From Hyphomonadaceae bacterium UBA4763 (GTDB lineage: Bacteria > Pseudomonadota > Alphaproteobacteria > Caulobacterales > Aquidulcibacteraceae): a stretch of DNA of 42,805 nt. This document shows positions 8,373 through 17,074 of the stretch, piece by piece (position 1 is the first letter of the stretch; the number at the start of each line of letters is the position of its first letter). The stretch is from NCBI GenBank assembly GCA_002403455.1, contig DHHV01000053.1:1-42805 (forward strand), given 5' to 3'. Below the pieces are notes generated by a model, which worked only from the letters and a program-made list of their open reading frames with translations, was not told the origin of the DNA and searched no databases. A program made the position numbers and the translations under genes.

Positions 8373-9593
8373 TCAGTCAACGCGGACCGACTGGAAAGTC
8401 GCGCTGTTGCCGATCGCGGCGCTTGATCCGATCGCTGAACCGAGCGTTCCACCGACCAGCACGCTTTGCGCGGTCACCTGACCGGCGTTCACTTGACGCG
8501 AAAAACCGGTGACGGCCGCACCGCAGGTCGAGCAGGTGGTGGCGGTTAAGGCATTGCCAAAAGCGGTGGCGTTGGTGGATGCGAAGGCGCCTTGGAAAGA
8601 CGACCCGGCAAATTCGCTAATGGAGACAATATCGGCCTGGTTGGTTTGCGTCGCATCGACCAAAACGTCCGAGCCAAAATTGCTGACCGTCAAAGAATTG
8701 CCGACCCCGAACGCGGTCGAAGAGCCGAAACCGTCAAAATTTTCGAGCGTGACAAAGCTCTCGGCGCGAACGAAGCTGGTATTGTCCTGGGTGGCGGTGA
8801 CGTCGACAAAACCAAAGGAATTGTCAATCGTCGCATTATTGGCGAGGGCGTTGGCGGCGCCGACCACGTCTTTGGCCGCGGCGATGCCGATCTCAGATGA
8901 AGCAAAAGTCAGTTCGCCATTGGGGGATTGTTGCAAATCGACATCGACGGTTGCACCGCTGGTATGGCTCGAGAAAGCATTGGCGTTGGCGACGGCCGTA
9001 TTGGTTGTGCCGCCAAAGGCTTCCAGCGCAAAACTTGCTGAGCTGGCGCTGCTATTGGCTTGCGCCGATTGCGACACTTGAGCGGTGAAATCGCCGCCTT
9101 GCAAGGTCGAGGTCGAGACGTTTTGGATGGCGGCGGCCGAAGCCGCAATCGAGCTGCCTTTATCGAGGGCGACCAATGTCGTCGCGGTCACGTCGGGACG
9201 CAGCCCCTCTTCGCCAGCCGCATTTACCTGCGGGCCGCCAAGCAAAGTCGGGGCGTCAACGCCGCCCGTTTGCAACGCATTGCCATAAGCCAGGCTGGTG
9301 GCGATCGTCGGCCCGGCGATTTGCTCCGCCGTGACGCTGGAATTGGCCGTCACGACGCCTTGATTGGACTGGTCGTTCTTGATCTCGACCGGGCGGCCCT
9401 CAACGTGAACGCTGGCCGTGTTGGCGATCGCCGTCGCCGTGGAGGCCGCTTCGTTCGCCTTTTTGACGACGACGTTCAACGCGCCTTGGATCGGGCCAAG
9501 ATTAATTTGGCTATTGAGAACGATGGGGTCGCCCGCCAAAGCCGGCCCGGCGATTGAAGCGGCAAAGACCGCGATCATCAATTTCGACTTCAT
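8373..9593 (-). CDS. hfaD: Holdfast anchoring protein HfaD
   Basis: The 406-residue secreted protein has a clear signal peptide (MKSKLMIAVFAASIAGPALA). Its long body is almost entirely Ala, Ser, Thr, Asn, Gly and Val with beta-favouring repeats of the QxNxSxAxxxAxxxNA type and very few Lys, Arg or Cys. In Caulobacter, HfaD is an outer-membrane protein that with HfaA and HfaB fastens the adhesive holdfast to the stalk tip. The identification rests mainly on gene order (hfaA-hfaB-hfaD) and composition, because HfaD is poorly conserved. The ATG at 9593 has AAGGAGT 7 bases upstream; the GTG at 9602 overlaps that site. An isolated CSTC pair (C354, C357) near the C-terminus is unusual. Confidence 0.85.
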   Translation of the reverse strand: MKSKLMIAVFAASIAGPALAGDPIVLNSQINLGPIQGALNVVVKKANEAASTATAIANTASVHVEGRPVEIKNDQSNQGVVTANSSVTAEQIAGPTIATSLAYGNALQTGGVDAPTLLGGPQVNAAGEEGLRPDVTATTLVALDKGSSIAASAAAIQNVSTSTLQGGDFTAQVSQSAQANSSASSASFALEAFGGTTNTAVANANAFSSHTSGATVDVDLQQSPNGELTFASSEIGIAAAKDVVGAANALANNATIDNSFGFVDVTATQDNTSFVRAESFVTLENFDGFGSSTAFGVGNSLTVSNFGSDVLVDATQTNQADIVSISEFAGSSFQGAFASTNATAFGNALTATTCSTCGAAVTGFSRQVNAGQVTAQSVLVGGTLGSAIGSSAAIGNSATFQSVRVD

Positions 9594-9612
9594 CTTTGTC
9601 ACTCCTTGTCAC

Positions 9613-9645
9613 CGATCAAGGCGCGCGCTCCCCGCGCCTTGATCG
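9613..9645 (-). promoter_or_regulatory. 13-bp perfect hairpin between hfaB and hfaD
   Basis: CGATCAAGGCGCG (9613-9625) is exactly complementary to 9633-9645, with a 7-base loop. On the minus-strand mRNA it lies just after hfaB and directly in front of the hfaD ribosome-binding site. No T-run follows on the minus strand, so it is not a normal terminator. It could act as a processing or stability element or as partial attenuation that lowers hfaD expression relative to hfaAB. Confidence 0.75.
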
Positions 9646-9668
9646 ATTACTCCCCTGTCCGGGCCGGA

Positions 9669-10706
9669 TTAGCGGCCCTGTTTGCCACGCAGCGCCTGAC
9701 GGATCGACTTGTCTTTGTCGTCATGCCAGGTCTTGGTTGCTTCGCGTTGGGCGCCATTCGCGCCGGTGGCGTAATCGCCGGTCGCCGAAGCAAAATCGCC
9801 GGTGCGGCTAACGCCCGTGCCGCTGAGGAAATCGCCATCCGGACCAAAGGCCGAGGCGCAGACGTCTGGTCCCGACGCGCCATAAATATTGGCGGCCATT
9901 TCCAGAACGGCGCGCTCGATCACCGAGCGGACGCCCAATTGCAGCGGCTCGATCGCGCGTTCGCCAAGGCCGACATCCACCAACACGGTGCCAGTGATGC
10001 CGAACACGCCGGCGCGGATTTCGCGGCCGATGATCTGCTTTTGGTAGGAAATCACGTCGACGATTTCCAAAGTCTTGGTGTCGACCAAACGCAGGTCAAG
10101 GCCGACGTTCATGACGAACAGGCGAAGACCAGAGGTCGTGCGCGGATCGTTTGGGCGAACATCGCCGACAAAAGCTTCAATACCTTGCGAGCGGATGTTG
10201 AAGTTCAACTCGGTGATGCCGCCGACCAGGTAGAAATCGGAGCCCGGCACCGATCCGGCCAGGATTTTGCGGAAATCTTCTTGGCCGTCTTCGCCGATCA
10301 GCTTGTTGTTGGCGTAGCGCAATTCCAATTCAGACACCGAGGTGTCGAACCGCTCGACGAGCCGGGCGCCGGCTTTGGCAAAGGCCGACATCGCCATCAG
10401 CGAGGCGCCTTGCGTGACTTCGCGGCTGCCAAATTCATCGGTCTGGCCGGTGAAATCAAGGATGCGCCCCACCGCGATGCGCGGCGCGGTGACGTTGTTG
10501 AGCTGGGCGTAACGGCCCATGCACACCAGCGCGTCCGAATAGGGCGTCGGGTTCGGCACGACCGGCGAGCCGCCGATCGGCTTGGTGTAGAGCCCGTCTT
10601 TGCCGGAAATCGGGCTGATGCAGCCGGCAAGGGTCGCCGCCGAGGCCATGACGGCCAACAAAGCGCGCAGCCCGCCGCGTTTTGCGCGGACCGAAGGATT
10701 AGTCAT
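9669..10706 (-). CDS. hfaB: Holdfast anchoring lipoprotein HfaB (CsgG family)
   Basis: The 345-residue lipoprotein has a lipobox LAGC with acylated C29 and a CsgG-like fold (YAQLNNVTAPRIAVGRILDFTG, an outer-membrane secretion-channel family). In Caulobacter HfaB is an outer-membrane CsgG homologue needed for stability and export of HfaA and HfaD. Central blocks such as FYLVGGITELNFNIRSQG and NVGLDLRLVDTKTLEIV match the transmembrane and periplasmic parts of CsgG proteins. The ATG at 10706 overlaps the end of hfaA by 8 bases, with GGGGAG upstream, which indicates translational coupling. The C-terminus carries a Gly/Thr/Asp-rich extension beyond the CsgG domain. Confidence 0.93.
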   Translation of the reverse strand: MTNPSVRAKRGGLRALLAVMASAATLAGCISPISGKDGLYTKPIGGSPVVPNPTPYSDALVCMGRYAQLNNVTAPRIAVGRILDFTGQTDEFGSREVTQGASLMAMSAFAKAGARLVERFDTSVSELELRYANNKLIGEDGQEDFRKILAGSVPGSDFYLVGGITELNFNIRSQGIEAFVGDVRPNDPRTTSGLRLFVMNVGLDLRLVDTKTLEIVDVISYQKQIIGREIRAGVFGITGTVLVDVGLGERAIEPLQLGVRSVIERAVLEMAANIYGASGPDVCASAFGPDGDFLSGTGVSRTGDFASATGDYATGANGAQREATKTWHDDKDKSIRQALRGKQGR

Positions 10707-11148
10707 CTAAGTCAAGCTCCCCGTTCAGGATGATGGTCTGGTTGCCGGTATTGGTCTGGCTGTTCTGCACGATGACCGTGTTGTTCGAGCCTTGGGTGAT
10801 CACGTTGAGCTGGTTGCCGACAGCTTGCGCCGAGGCGGCGCCCGAAAAGCCCGACCCGCCAAACGGAATGCCGTTCAAGGTGAGGCCAAGGCCCGGCGAA
10901 CTGAGATCAAAGCCGCCGGGCAAAAGAGCGCCGTCGATAATGGTGCGGTTGCCGAAGGCGTCGCGCGTCGCCGGATCAAAGGGCAGGCGCCGATCGCCAA
11001 GCGCCCCGCCAAACGGCACGCGATCGCTGCCCGGCGCGATGATTGCAGGATTGCCGACGCTTTGCGCTATCGCGCACGGCGTCACGCCAACCGATGCGAC
11101 AACCGCCAAAGCAATCACTGATACGGTCTGCCGCGCCCCATGGTCCAT
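10699..11148 (-). CDS. hfaA: Holdfast anchor subunit HfaA (curlin-like)
   Basis: The 149-residue secreted protein has a signal peptide ending near TPCAIAQ. Its C-terminal part contains QLNVITQGSNNTVIVQNSQ and TGNQTIILNG, which resembles the Gln/Asn/Gly spacing of curlin repeats. Caulobacter HfaA is a small, detergent-resistant multimer at the holdfast pole, secreted through HfaB. The ATG at 11148 is preferred over the upstream start at 11238 because GGAG stands 7 bases before it and a proper signal peptide follows directly. It is the first gene of hfaABD and is divergent from the DUF885 gene, with 206 bases between them. Confidence 0.88.
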   Translation of the reverse strand: MDHGARQTVSVIALAVVASVGVTPCAIAQSVGNPAIIAPGSDRVPFGGALGDRRLPFDPATRDAFGNRTIIDGALLPGGFDLSSPGLGLTLNGIPFGGSGFSGAASAQAVGNQLNVITQGSNNTVIVQNSQTNTGNQTIILNGELDLDD

Positions 11149-11354
11149 GCAACTTCTCCGAACGGTTCGTTCTTGGCGGACGAAGTGCAATCGTTGTGCC
11201 AGCGGCTTTCGCGTCAAAGACGGTCTGCTTTCAGCCAACGAGCAACGGAAAAGTGGATTTAGGCCAGTCTCCGGCGTCGATTTGTACCATTTTGGCGCGA
11301 ACCGCTCGCAATTTTTCCTCGACAGCGGCTGGAAAAGCGCGCGATGACGACAAC

Positions 11355-13178
11355 ATGAAAAGTTTGCGTCACGCTTTGTTAATCATGGCAATATTTGAGG
11401 GCGGTGCGCTTGCCTCGTGTGCACTGCCAGCAACGCGGCTTGCCGTTTCGCTAGAGCCGCAATCGGCGCTCACCGCAGTCAGGTCAAGCGCTGCTTTGTC
11501 CGATTTGATCACGGCCTTTGAAGCCTATGAGCGCGCGGCTGACCCTTATGCGGCCGGGCGGGCGGGCGATCGCGCGGCGGCGCGGCGCCTACCGGATGTC
11601 AGCGCGAAAGCCTTGGCGGCGCGCACCGTGCAGCGACAGGAATTTCTCTCCCGCGCCAAGTCGATTGCGTCTGAAACCCTCACCGGCGCCGACCGCCTCA
11701 ACCACGCTTTATTGATCTGGACGCTGGAGCGGCGCATCGACGAGGCGGCTTTCGGCCAAGAGCGCATCCCGTTTTCGAGCGATTCCGGCTTTTTCACCCT
11801 GGGCAGTTTTCTGCCGCGCGCGCAGCGTTTCGCCAGTCTTGGGGACTTCGAGAATTATCTGGCGCGGCTCGAAGACATGCCGCGTTTCTTCGCCGACCAT
11901 ATCGCCAATATGCGGCAAGGCATGGCGCAGGGTTATGTGGCGCCGCGCGCCTCTTCCGACGCGATCGCCGATCAATTGCGCGCCAATATCGCCGCCGACC
12001 CGACCCAATCGGCGTTTTACGCGCCCTTCGCCAGCCCCGGCGCAATCGGGGCTGATCCACGATTTGCCGCGCTGGAGCGTCGCGCCCGCAGCGTGATTTC
12101 GGGCGTGGTAAACCTTGCTTATCGCGATCTGTTGGCGTTTTGGGAGCGCGATTATTTCCCGGCAACGCGCGCGACTTTGGCGGCCCGCGATCTTCCCGAC
12201 GGCGAAACGCTCTATCGAGCCTTGGTGCGCGAGCATACGACGCTCGATCTGACGCCTGAAGAGGTCCACGCCATCGGCAAGAGCGAAGTGGCGCGCATCC
12301 GCGCCGAGATGGAAGAGGTCAAAGCGCAAGCGGGCTTTACCGGCGATTTGCAGGATTTCATCGCGTTTTTACGGACCGACCCGCAATTTTACGCCAAGAC
12401 GCCCGAAGAATTGCTCGGCCATGCCTCACGCATCGCCAAACGCATCGATCGCGCCATGCCGCGGTTGTTTGGCAAGCTGCCGCGTCTGTCTTATGGGGTG
12501 GAGCCGGTGCCGGCCGATATCGCGCCGGGCTATACGACTGGGCGCTATATCCAAGGCGATATCGCGACCGGTCGGGCGGGCGAATATTGGGTCAATACCC
12601 ATGCGCTCGATCAACGCCCGCTATATGAATTGCCGGCACTGACCTTGCATGAAGGCGTGCCCGGCCACCATCATCAGATCGCCTTGGCGCAAGAATTGGA
12701 GAATGTGCCGGAATTTCGCCGCGAGATTTATCCGACCGCGTTTGGCGAGGGCTGGGGCCTTTATTCCGAGCGGCTGGGGCTCGATGTCGGCATTTATCAA
12801 ACCCCGTATGAGCAATTTGGCCGGTTAAGCTATGAGATGTGGCGGGCTTGCCGCCTCGTCGCCGACACCGGCATTCATTGGTATCGCTGGACGATCGACC
12901 AGGCCGAGCAATGTTTTCGCGAGAATTCGGCCCTGTCGCCGCTAAACATCGAGCGCGAAGTCAAGCGTTATGTTTCTTGGCCCGGCCAAGCCTTGGCCTA
13001 TAAGATCGGCGAATTGGAGTTCCGGCGCTTGCGCAACGAAGCGGAAACCGCGCTCGGGGCGAAATTTGACTTGCGCGCCTTTCACGATTCGCTGCTCGCT
13101 GAAGGCGGCTTGCCGCTGCCGCTGGTGCGGGCGCAGATCGAAGCATGGATCGCCGCGCAAGCCAAAGCGGGGTCGTGA
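11355..13178 (+). CDS. DUF885 family lipoprotein, probable metal-dependent hydrolase
   Basis: The 607-residue product starts with a signal peptide ending LASC, so C22 is probably lipidated. The rest is a long helical DUF885 protein. The conserved HEGVPGHHHQ (432-441) and the downstream FGEGWGLYSE look like a zinc-metallopeptidase site with a third ligand in the second block. DUF885 proteins are common in Caulobacterales and are generally taken to be secreted or periplasmic peptidases, with no fixed substrate. The frame is open back to 11043, but the ATG at 11355 is the only start that gives a signal peptide; the longer version would run into the hfaA coding region. It is convergent with yqgE, 5 bases away. 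Confidence 0.88.
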   Translation: MKSLRHALLIMAIFEGGALASCALPATRLAVSLEPQSALTAVRSSAALSDLITAFEAYERAADPYAAGRAGDRAAARRLPDVSAKALAARTVQRQEFLSRAKSIASETLTGADRLNHALLIWTLERRIDEAAFGQERIPFSSDSGFFTLGSFLPRAQRFASLGDFENYLARLEDMPRFFADHIANMRQGMAQGYVAPRASSDAIADQLRANIAADPTQSAFYAPFASPGAIGADPRFAALERRARSVISGVVNLAYRDLLAFWERDYFPATRATLAARDLPDGETLYRALVREHTTLDLTPEEVHAIGKSEVARIRAEMEEVKAQAGFTGDLQDFIAFLRTDPQFYAKTPEELLGHASRIAKRIDRAMPRLFGKLPRLSYGVEPVPADIAPGYTTGRYIQGDIATGRAGEYWVNTHALDQRPLYELPALTLHEGVPGHHHQIALAQELENVPEFRREIYPTAFGEGWGLYSERLGLDVGIYQTPYEQFGRLSYEMWRACRLVADTGIHWYRWTIDQAEQCFRENSALSPLNIEREVKRYVSWPGQALAYKIGELEFRRLRNEAETALGAKFDLRAFHDSLLAEGGLPLPLVRAQIEAWIAAQAKAGS

Positions 13179-13183
13179 CCCCT

Positions 13184-13753
13184 TTACGCGTGGCCGCCTT
13201 CGCCCAACACCGCCCAATCGCCATTGCCACGCCCCATGCGCGCCATGGCGTCGGTCCAGATAGCCGCTTTGTCGGCGGCGAATACCAGATCCGGCGCGCC
13301 ATCGCCGATCAACCAGGCGTTGTCGCGGATCTCATCGTCCAGCTGACCTGGGTCCCAGCCGGCATAGCCCAGCGCCAATAAAGCGTGACGCGGGCGCCGA
13401 TGCGCAGCGCCAAGCGCGGCGAGGACATCGCGGCTGGCCGTCATGGCGATGCCATTGGCGACCGCAATGGTTTGCTCGGCCTCCTGGTAATCATCGCTAT
13501 GCAGGACAAAGCCGCGTTCGCGCTCGACAGGGCCGCCGGCCATCACATAGCCGGACGGCTCGGGGGCGGTGATTTCGACTTGGAAATGCGCCAAAAACCC
13601 GGCCAAAGTGATTTCTTCCAGCGGCTTGTTGATAACAAGGCCCATCGCATATTGCTGGGTATGGGCGACCAAATAGACCACCGTGCGCGCAAAACGCGGA
13701 TCGCCCATTTGCGGTGTCGCTACCAAGACGCGTCCTGCCAAGCCTTCGGCCAT
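13184..13753 (-). CDS. YqgE/AlgH family protein
   Basis: The 189-residue protein has the family's opening pattern, GRVLVATPQMGDPRFARTVVYL, and the central VINKPLEEITL, GGPVERERGFVLHS and GYAGWDPGQLDDEI blocks. This is a small, widespread family of unclear function; the name AlgH comes from a role in alginate regulation in Pseudomonas. The start at 13753 was chosen because AAAGGGGGT lies just in front of it; an upstream extension to 13831 adds residues not typical of the family. Monocistronic, divergent from the peroxiredoxin gene. Confidence 0.93.
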   Translation of the reverse strand: MAEGLAGRVLVATPQMGDPRFARTVVYLVAHTQQYAMGLVINKPLEEITLAGFLAHFQVEITAPEPSGYVMAGGPVERERGFVLHSDDYQEAEQTIAVANGIAMTASRDVLAALGAAHRRPRHALLALGYAGWDPGQLDDEIRDNAWLIGDGAPDLVFAADKAAIWTDAMARMGRGNGDWAVLGEGGHA

Positions 13754-13886
13754 CTGACCCCCTTTTGTCGCTAAATCTGCGGCTTTCGGCGCGCCGCGCG
13801 CAAGCCGCGAATAGTCGCAGGGGCTTCGCAAGCGCCCGGCGCCGCGCTATGGGCTGGTTCATCCCGTCAGTGACAAGGAAAACATC

Positions 13887-14372
13887 ATGGCTATCTCGAT
13901 CGGCGACCGCCTGCCCGACGCGCAATTTCGCAGCCTGACGGCGGAAGGACCGAAAACCCTTTCGACCGCCGACGTGTTCGATGGAAAAACCGTGGCGTTG
14001 TTCGCGGTCCCGGGCGCGTTTACCCCGACCTGCCATGCCCGGCATTTGCCGAATTTTCTCGACCAATTCGAGGCGCTGAAAGCCAAGGGCGTCGATCTCA
14101 TCGCCTGCGTCTCGGTCAACGACATGTTCGTCATGGACGCCTGGGCCAAGTCGCAACATACGGGCGATCGCATTTTGATGCTGGCCGACGGCAATGGCGA
14201 ATTCACCAAGGCGGTCGGCCTCGAGCTCGACGCCACCGGCTTTGGCCTTGGCGCCCGCTCGCGCCGCTATGCGATGCTGGTGCGCGATGGCGTGGTCGAG
14301 CAGCTCAATCTCGAAGCCGGCGGCGGCTTTGAGGTGTCCTCGGCCGATTATCTGCTGCAGCAGATCGGTTAA
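13887..14372 (+). CDS. Prx5-type peroxiredoxin
   Basis: The 161-residue thiol peroxidase reduces hydrogen peroxide and organic peroxides, usually with glutathione or glutaredoxin as electron donor in this subfamily. The active-site signature VPGAFTPTCHARHLPNF places the peroxidatic cysteine at C49. C74 in DLIACVSVND is a second conserved Cys of the Prx5 group. AAGGAAAACATC precedes the ATG at 13887. Length and ends match the family. It faces away from yqgE and is followed 92 bases later by the SPFH gene. Confidence 0.95.
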   Translation: MAISIGDRLPDAQFRSLTAEGPKTLSTADVFDGKTVALFAVPGAFTPTCHARHLPNFLDQFEALKAKGVDLIACVSVNDMFVMDAWAKSQHTGDRILMLADGNGEFTKAVGLELDATGFGLGARSRRYAMLVRDGVVEQLNLEAGGGFEVSSADYLLQQIG

Positions 14373-14464
14373 AGGCGAGCGCTTTCGCCAGCCATATTGA
14401 CAGACGATAAGACCTTCCCATTTGTAATGGGACGCAAAAGCGGTGCTGTTTTGGAGGGGCGCAG

Positions 14465-15433
14465 ATGGAACTCGGATTTCTCCTCATTTTGGTCGTGTTT
14501 GCGATCGTGCTGGCCAGCTCCAGCATCAAGGTGGTGCCGCAAGGTCGGCAATTCACGGTTGAACGCTTTGGTCGCTTTACCGGCACATTGAAGCCAGGCA
14601 TTTCGATCATCACCCCGTTCATCGACCAGATTGGCCGCAAGGTCAGTATGATGGAATCGGTGATGGACGTTCCGCGTCAAGAGGTGATTACCAAGGACAA
14701 CGTTCTCGTCACTTGCGACGCTGTTGTGTTCACGCAAGTGATTGACGCCTCGAAGGCGGCCTATGCCGTCGAAAACCTCTATTCGGCCATCACCAATTTG
14801 GCCTTGACCAATGTGCGCACCGTCGTCGGCTCGATGGAGCTCGATGAAGTGCTGTCGCAGCGCGACGTCATCAATTCACGCCTGCTGACGACGATCGATT
14901 CGGCGACGACGCCCTGGGGCGTCAAAGTCACCCGCATCGAGATCAAAGATCTGTCGCCGCCGCCGGACATCAACCAAGCCATGGCGCGCCAGATGAAAGC
15001 TGAACGGGACCGCCGCGCGCAAATTCTCGAGGCCGAAGGCGAACGCCAGGCCGCCATTTTGCGGGCCGAAGGCGAAAAACAATCGCGCATTCTGGAAGCC
15101 GAAGGGCGCAAGGAAGCGGCCTTTCGCGACGCCGAAGCGCGCGAACGGGCGGCCGAGGCTGAAGCCAAAGCGACCGCCATGGTCTCGGCGGCGATCGCCA
15201 AAGGCGATGTGCAGGCGATCAATTACTTCTTGGGGCAGAAATACATCGAGGCGTTCGGCAAATTGGCCGCTGCGCCGCAGCAGCGCACGGTGATCGTGCC
15301 CGCCGAATTTGCGGGAATTACTGGCTTGATGGAGGGCCTGAAGGCGCTGACCGGCACGGCGCCGATCCCGTCTGCGCCGCCGACGTCACAGGGCTTGCCC
15401 GCAACGCGGCAATTGGGCCATTCGGAGTCATAA
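14465..15433 (+). CDS. SPFH/band 7 (stomatin-like, QmcA) membrane protein
   Basis: The 322-residue protein has one N-terminal membrane segment (ELGFLLILVVFAIVLAS) followed by a band-7 domain starting VVPQGRQFTVERFGRF. A long charged coiled-coil region comes next, with the repeated EAEGERQA/RAEGEKQS/EAEGRKEA pattern, and then a short hydrophobic C-terminal part. Stomatin-like proteins form ring-shaped oligomers in membrane microdomains and are linked to proteolysis and membrane quality control. GGAGGGGCGCAG provides a good start at 14465. It is directly followed, 15 bases later, by its usual partner, an NfeD-like gene. Confidence 0.95.
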   Translation: MELGFLLILVVFAIVLASSSIKVVPQGRQFTVERFGRFTGTLKPGISIITPFIDQIGRKVSMMESVMDVPRQEVITKDNVLVTCDAVVFTQVIDASKAAYAVENLYSAITNLALTNVRTVVGSMELDEVLSQRDVINSRLLTTIDSATTPWGVKVTRIEIKDLSPPPDINQAMARQMKAERDRRAQILEAEGERQAAILRAEGEKQSRILEAEGRKEAAFRDAEARERAAEAEAKATAMVSAAIAKGDVQAINYFLGQKYIEAFGKLAAAPQQRTVIVPAEFAGITGLMEGLKALTGTAPIPSAPPTSQGLPATRQLGHSES

Positions 15434-15448
15434 ACGGAGCCTTTGAAC

Positions 15449-15955
15449 ATGAGCGCGATCACCGATTTTCTGGGTCAGATTGGGCCATGGCATTGGGCGG
15501 CCTTGGGGCTGTTGCTGCTGGTTATTGAATTGCTGACCGGCACCATGGTGTTGCTGTGGCTCGCCATCGCAGCCGGGCTGACGGCCTTGGCCTTGCTGGC
15601 GCCGGGCGCTGATCCGTGGTTCCTCGGCCCGGCGATCTTTTCCGGCGCTTCGATTGTGCTGTCCTTGGCGGGCGATCGCTTCGCCAAGAAATTCGCGCCG
15701 GATCAGCACAAGGCGCCGGCTTTGGACGATCCGATCCAAAGCTTGCTCGGCGAAACGGGCGAGGCGATCAGCCCGATCGACCAAGGCGGGGGCCGCGCCC
15801 GCTTGCGCGATTCCGACTGGAATGTGCGAGCGGCAGATGATTCAATCGGGGCCGGCGCCCGGCTGGAAGTGGTGCGGATTGACGGCGATCGGCTGATCGT
15901 CCGGGCGCTGGCGCCGGCCGCCTTGCCGGCCCCGCCAAGCGTGTCGGAGGCGTGA
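15449..15955 (+). CDS. NfeD-like membrane protein, partner of the SPFH protein
   Basis: The 168-residue protein has hydrophobic segments at about residues 14-35 and 40-75, then a soluble domain with the NfeD OB-fold pattern (LGETGEAISPI...GRARLRDSDWNVRAADD...GARLEVVRIDGDRLIVRAL). NfeD-family proteins are encoded beside stomatin/SPFH genes and modulate their membrane-domain complexes. The ATG at 15449 is served by GGAG 9 bases upstream; a TTG at 15443 is in frame but less likely. Two-gene operon with the SPFH gene. Confidence 0.93.
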   Translation: MSAITDFLGQIGPWHWAALGLLLLVIELLTGTMVLLWLAIAAGLTALALLAPGADPWFLGPAIFSGASIVLSLAGDRFAKKFAPDQHKAPALDDPIQSLLGETGEAISPIDQGGGRARLRDSDWNVRAADDSIGAGARLEVVRIDGDRLIVRALAPAALPAPPSVSEA

Positions 15956-16291
15956 GATTTCTGGACGGTCAACTTGCTCAGACGGCGCGCGCAGGATTTA
16001 CGATCGAGGCTCCTAATCATAACGATCATTTTTAGATAACGCGGGGATGATTGGCGGCGGCGTATTATTTCGCGATTGGCTCTGGTTAGCCTTATGACGG
16101 GCGACCAAGCCATTTCGGAGATTTCACGGCTGTCTCAATGCGCGACGACCTCCTCGCAAGCCGGTTTGGACATTTGACGGCACTGCTGGTGTCCCGTTTC
16201 AAGGTCATCGGGGCAGGGGAAAGCACTTGCTTTTCAGCCTTTGGGCTGATTTTGTCCGCGCATTAACGCGTTTGTCGGGGAGCAAGCGGGC
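15956..16291. other. 336-base intergenic region between the NfeD and DUF1499 genes
   Basis: No convincing gene, tRNA or repeat is seen here. The only structure is a small hairpin, TCAGCC-TTTG-GGCTGA at 16234-16249, followed by TTTTG, which could be a weak terminator for the SPFH/NfeD operon. The ribosome-binding site GGGGAGCAAGCGGGC of the next gene is at the right end. The stretch probably holds the promoter of the DUF1499-mcl pair, but no clear -35/-10 pair can be picked. Confidence 0.5.
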
Positions 16292-17074
16292 ATGGCGGTC
16301 TTTCGTAACATCGTGCTGACGGGCGCCTTGACGCTCGGCATTGCGACGCCGGCTTTATTCGCGATCGCTGGTTTGGGGGCCAAATATGGCCTGTGGGATT
16401 GGCGATTCGGGTTGTTGACGCTGACCCGGCAAGTCGGGCCGATCCTGGCGATTGGCGCGATCATTGTCGCCTTGGCGGCCTTGGTGATGGCGCTGACCGC
16501 ACCGCGCTCGCGGGGCTTGCCTGTTGCGCTGCTGGCATTGGCTTTGCCGGCGGCGACGCTCGTTCGGCTCGACATGGTGCGGCGCGCCGCCCGCGATATC
16601 CCGCCGATCCATGATATCGCCACGGATTATGCAACGCCGATCCGATTTTCCGAAGCGATGATGCAAGCGCGTGGGCCGACCGCCAATCCTGTCAAGGACG
16701 CGCCGGAATTCAATGGCCGCCCGCTTGCTGAAATCGTCGGTGAATCCTACCCCAAATTGCGCCCGATCGTGCTCGACATGGGGCCAGAAGCGGCCAGCGC
16801 GGCGGTGGTGACCGCCATGCAAAGCCTCGGCTGGAGCCCCTATGTCTTGGATCAAGACCAGATTCAGATCGAAGCGAGTGAGACCTCGTTCTGGTATGGC
16901 TTTGTCGACGATGTCGCGGTGACGGTGGCGCCGACCCCGGATGGCGGCTCGATATTGCAGATGCGCTCAGTATCGCGGGTTGGGCAGTCCGATCTCGGCG
17001 CCAATGCCAAGCGCTTGGAAAAATTGGGCGAGGCGATCCAAAACGCCGCCGGCGCGACCGGGTCTGCGCCATGA
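16292..17074 (+). CDS. DUF1499 family membrane protein
   Basis: The 260-residue protein has three hydrophobic segments in its first 95 residues and then a soluble DUF1499 domain. The domain is recognised by IPPIHDIATDYATPIRF at its start and by WYGFVDDVAVTV and MRSVSRVGQSDLGANAKRL at its end. Function of the family is unknown; it is widespread in proteobacteria. GGGGAGCAAGCGGGC precedes the ATG. The stop overlaps the mcl start (ATGA), so the two are translationally coupled, though no functional tie to carbon metabolism is known. Confidence 0.9.
   Translation: MAVFRNIVLTGALTLGIATPALFAIAGLGAKYGLWDWRFGLLTLTRQVGPILAIGAIIVALAALVMALTAPRSRGLPVALLALALPAATLVRLDMVRRAARDIPPIHDIATDYATPIRFSEAMMQARGPTANPVKDAPEFNGRPLAEIVGESYPKLRPIVLDMGPEAASAAVVTAMQSLGWSPYVLDQDQIQIEASETSFWYGFVDDVAVTVAPTPDGGSILQMRSVSRVGQSDLGANAKRLEKLGEAIQNAAGATGSAP

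Noticed and set aside
11043..11354. Extended N-terminus of the DUF885 protein
   Set aside because: It runs through the hfaA coding start and lacks a signal peptide; the ATG at 11355 gives a lipoprotein signal.
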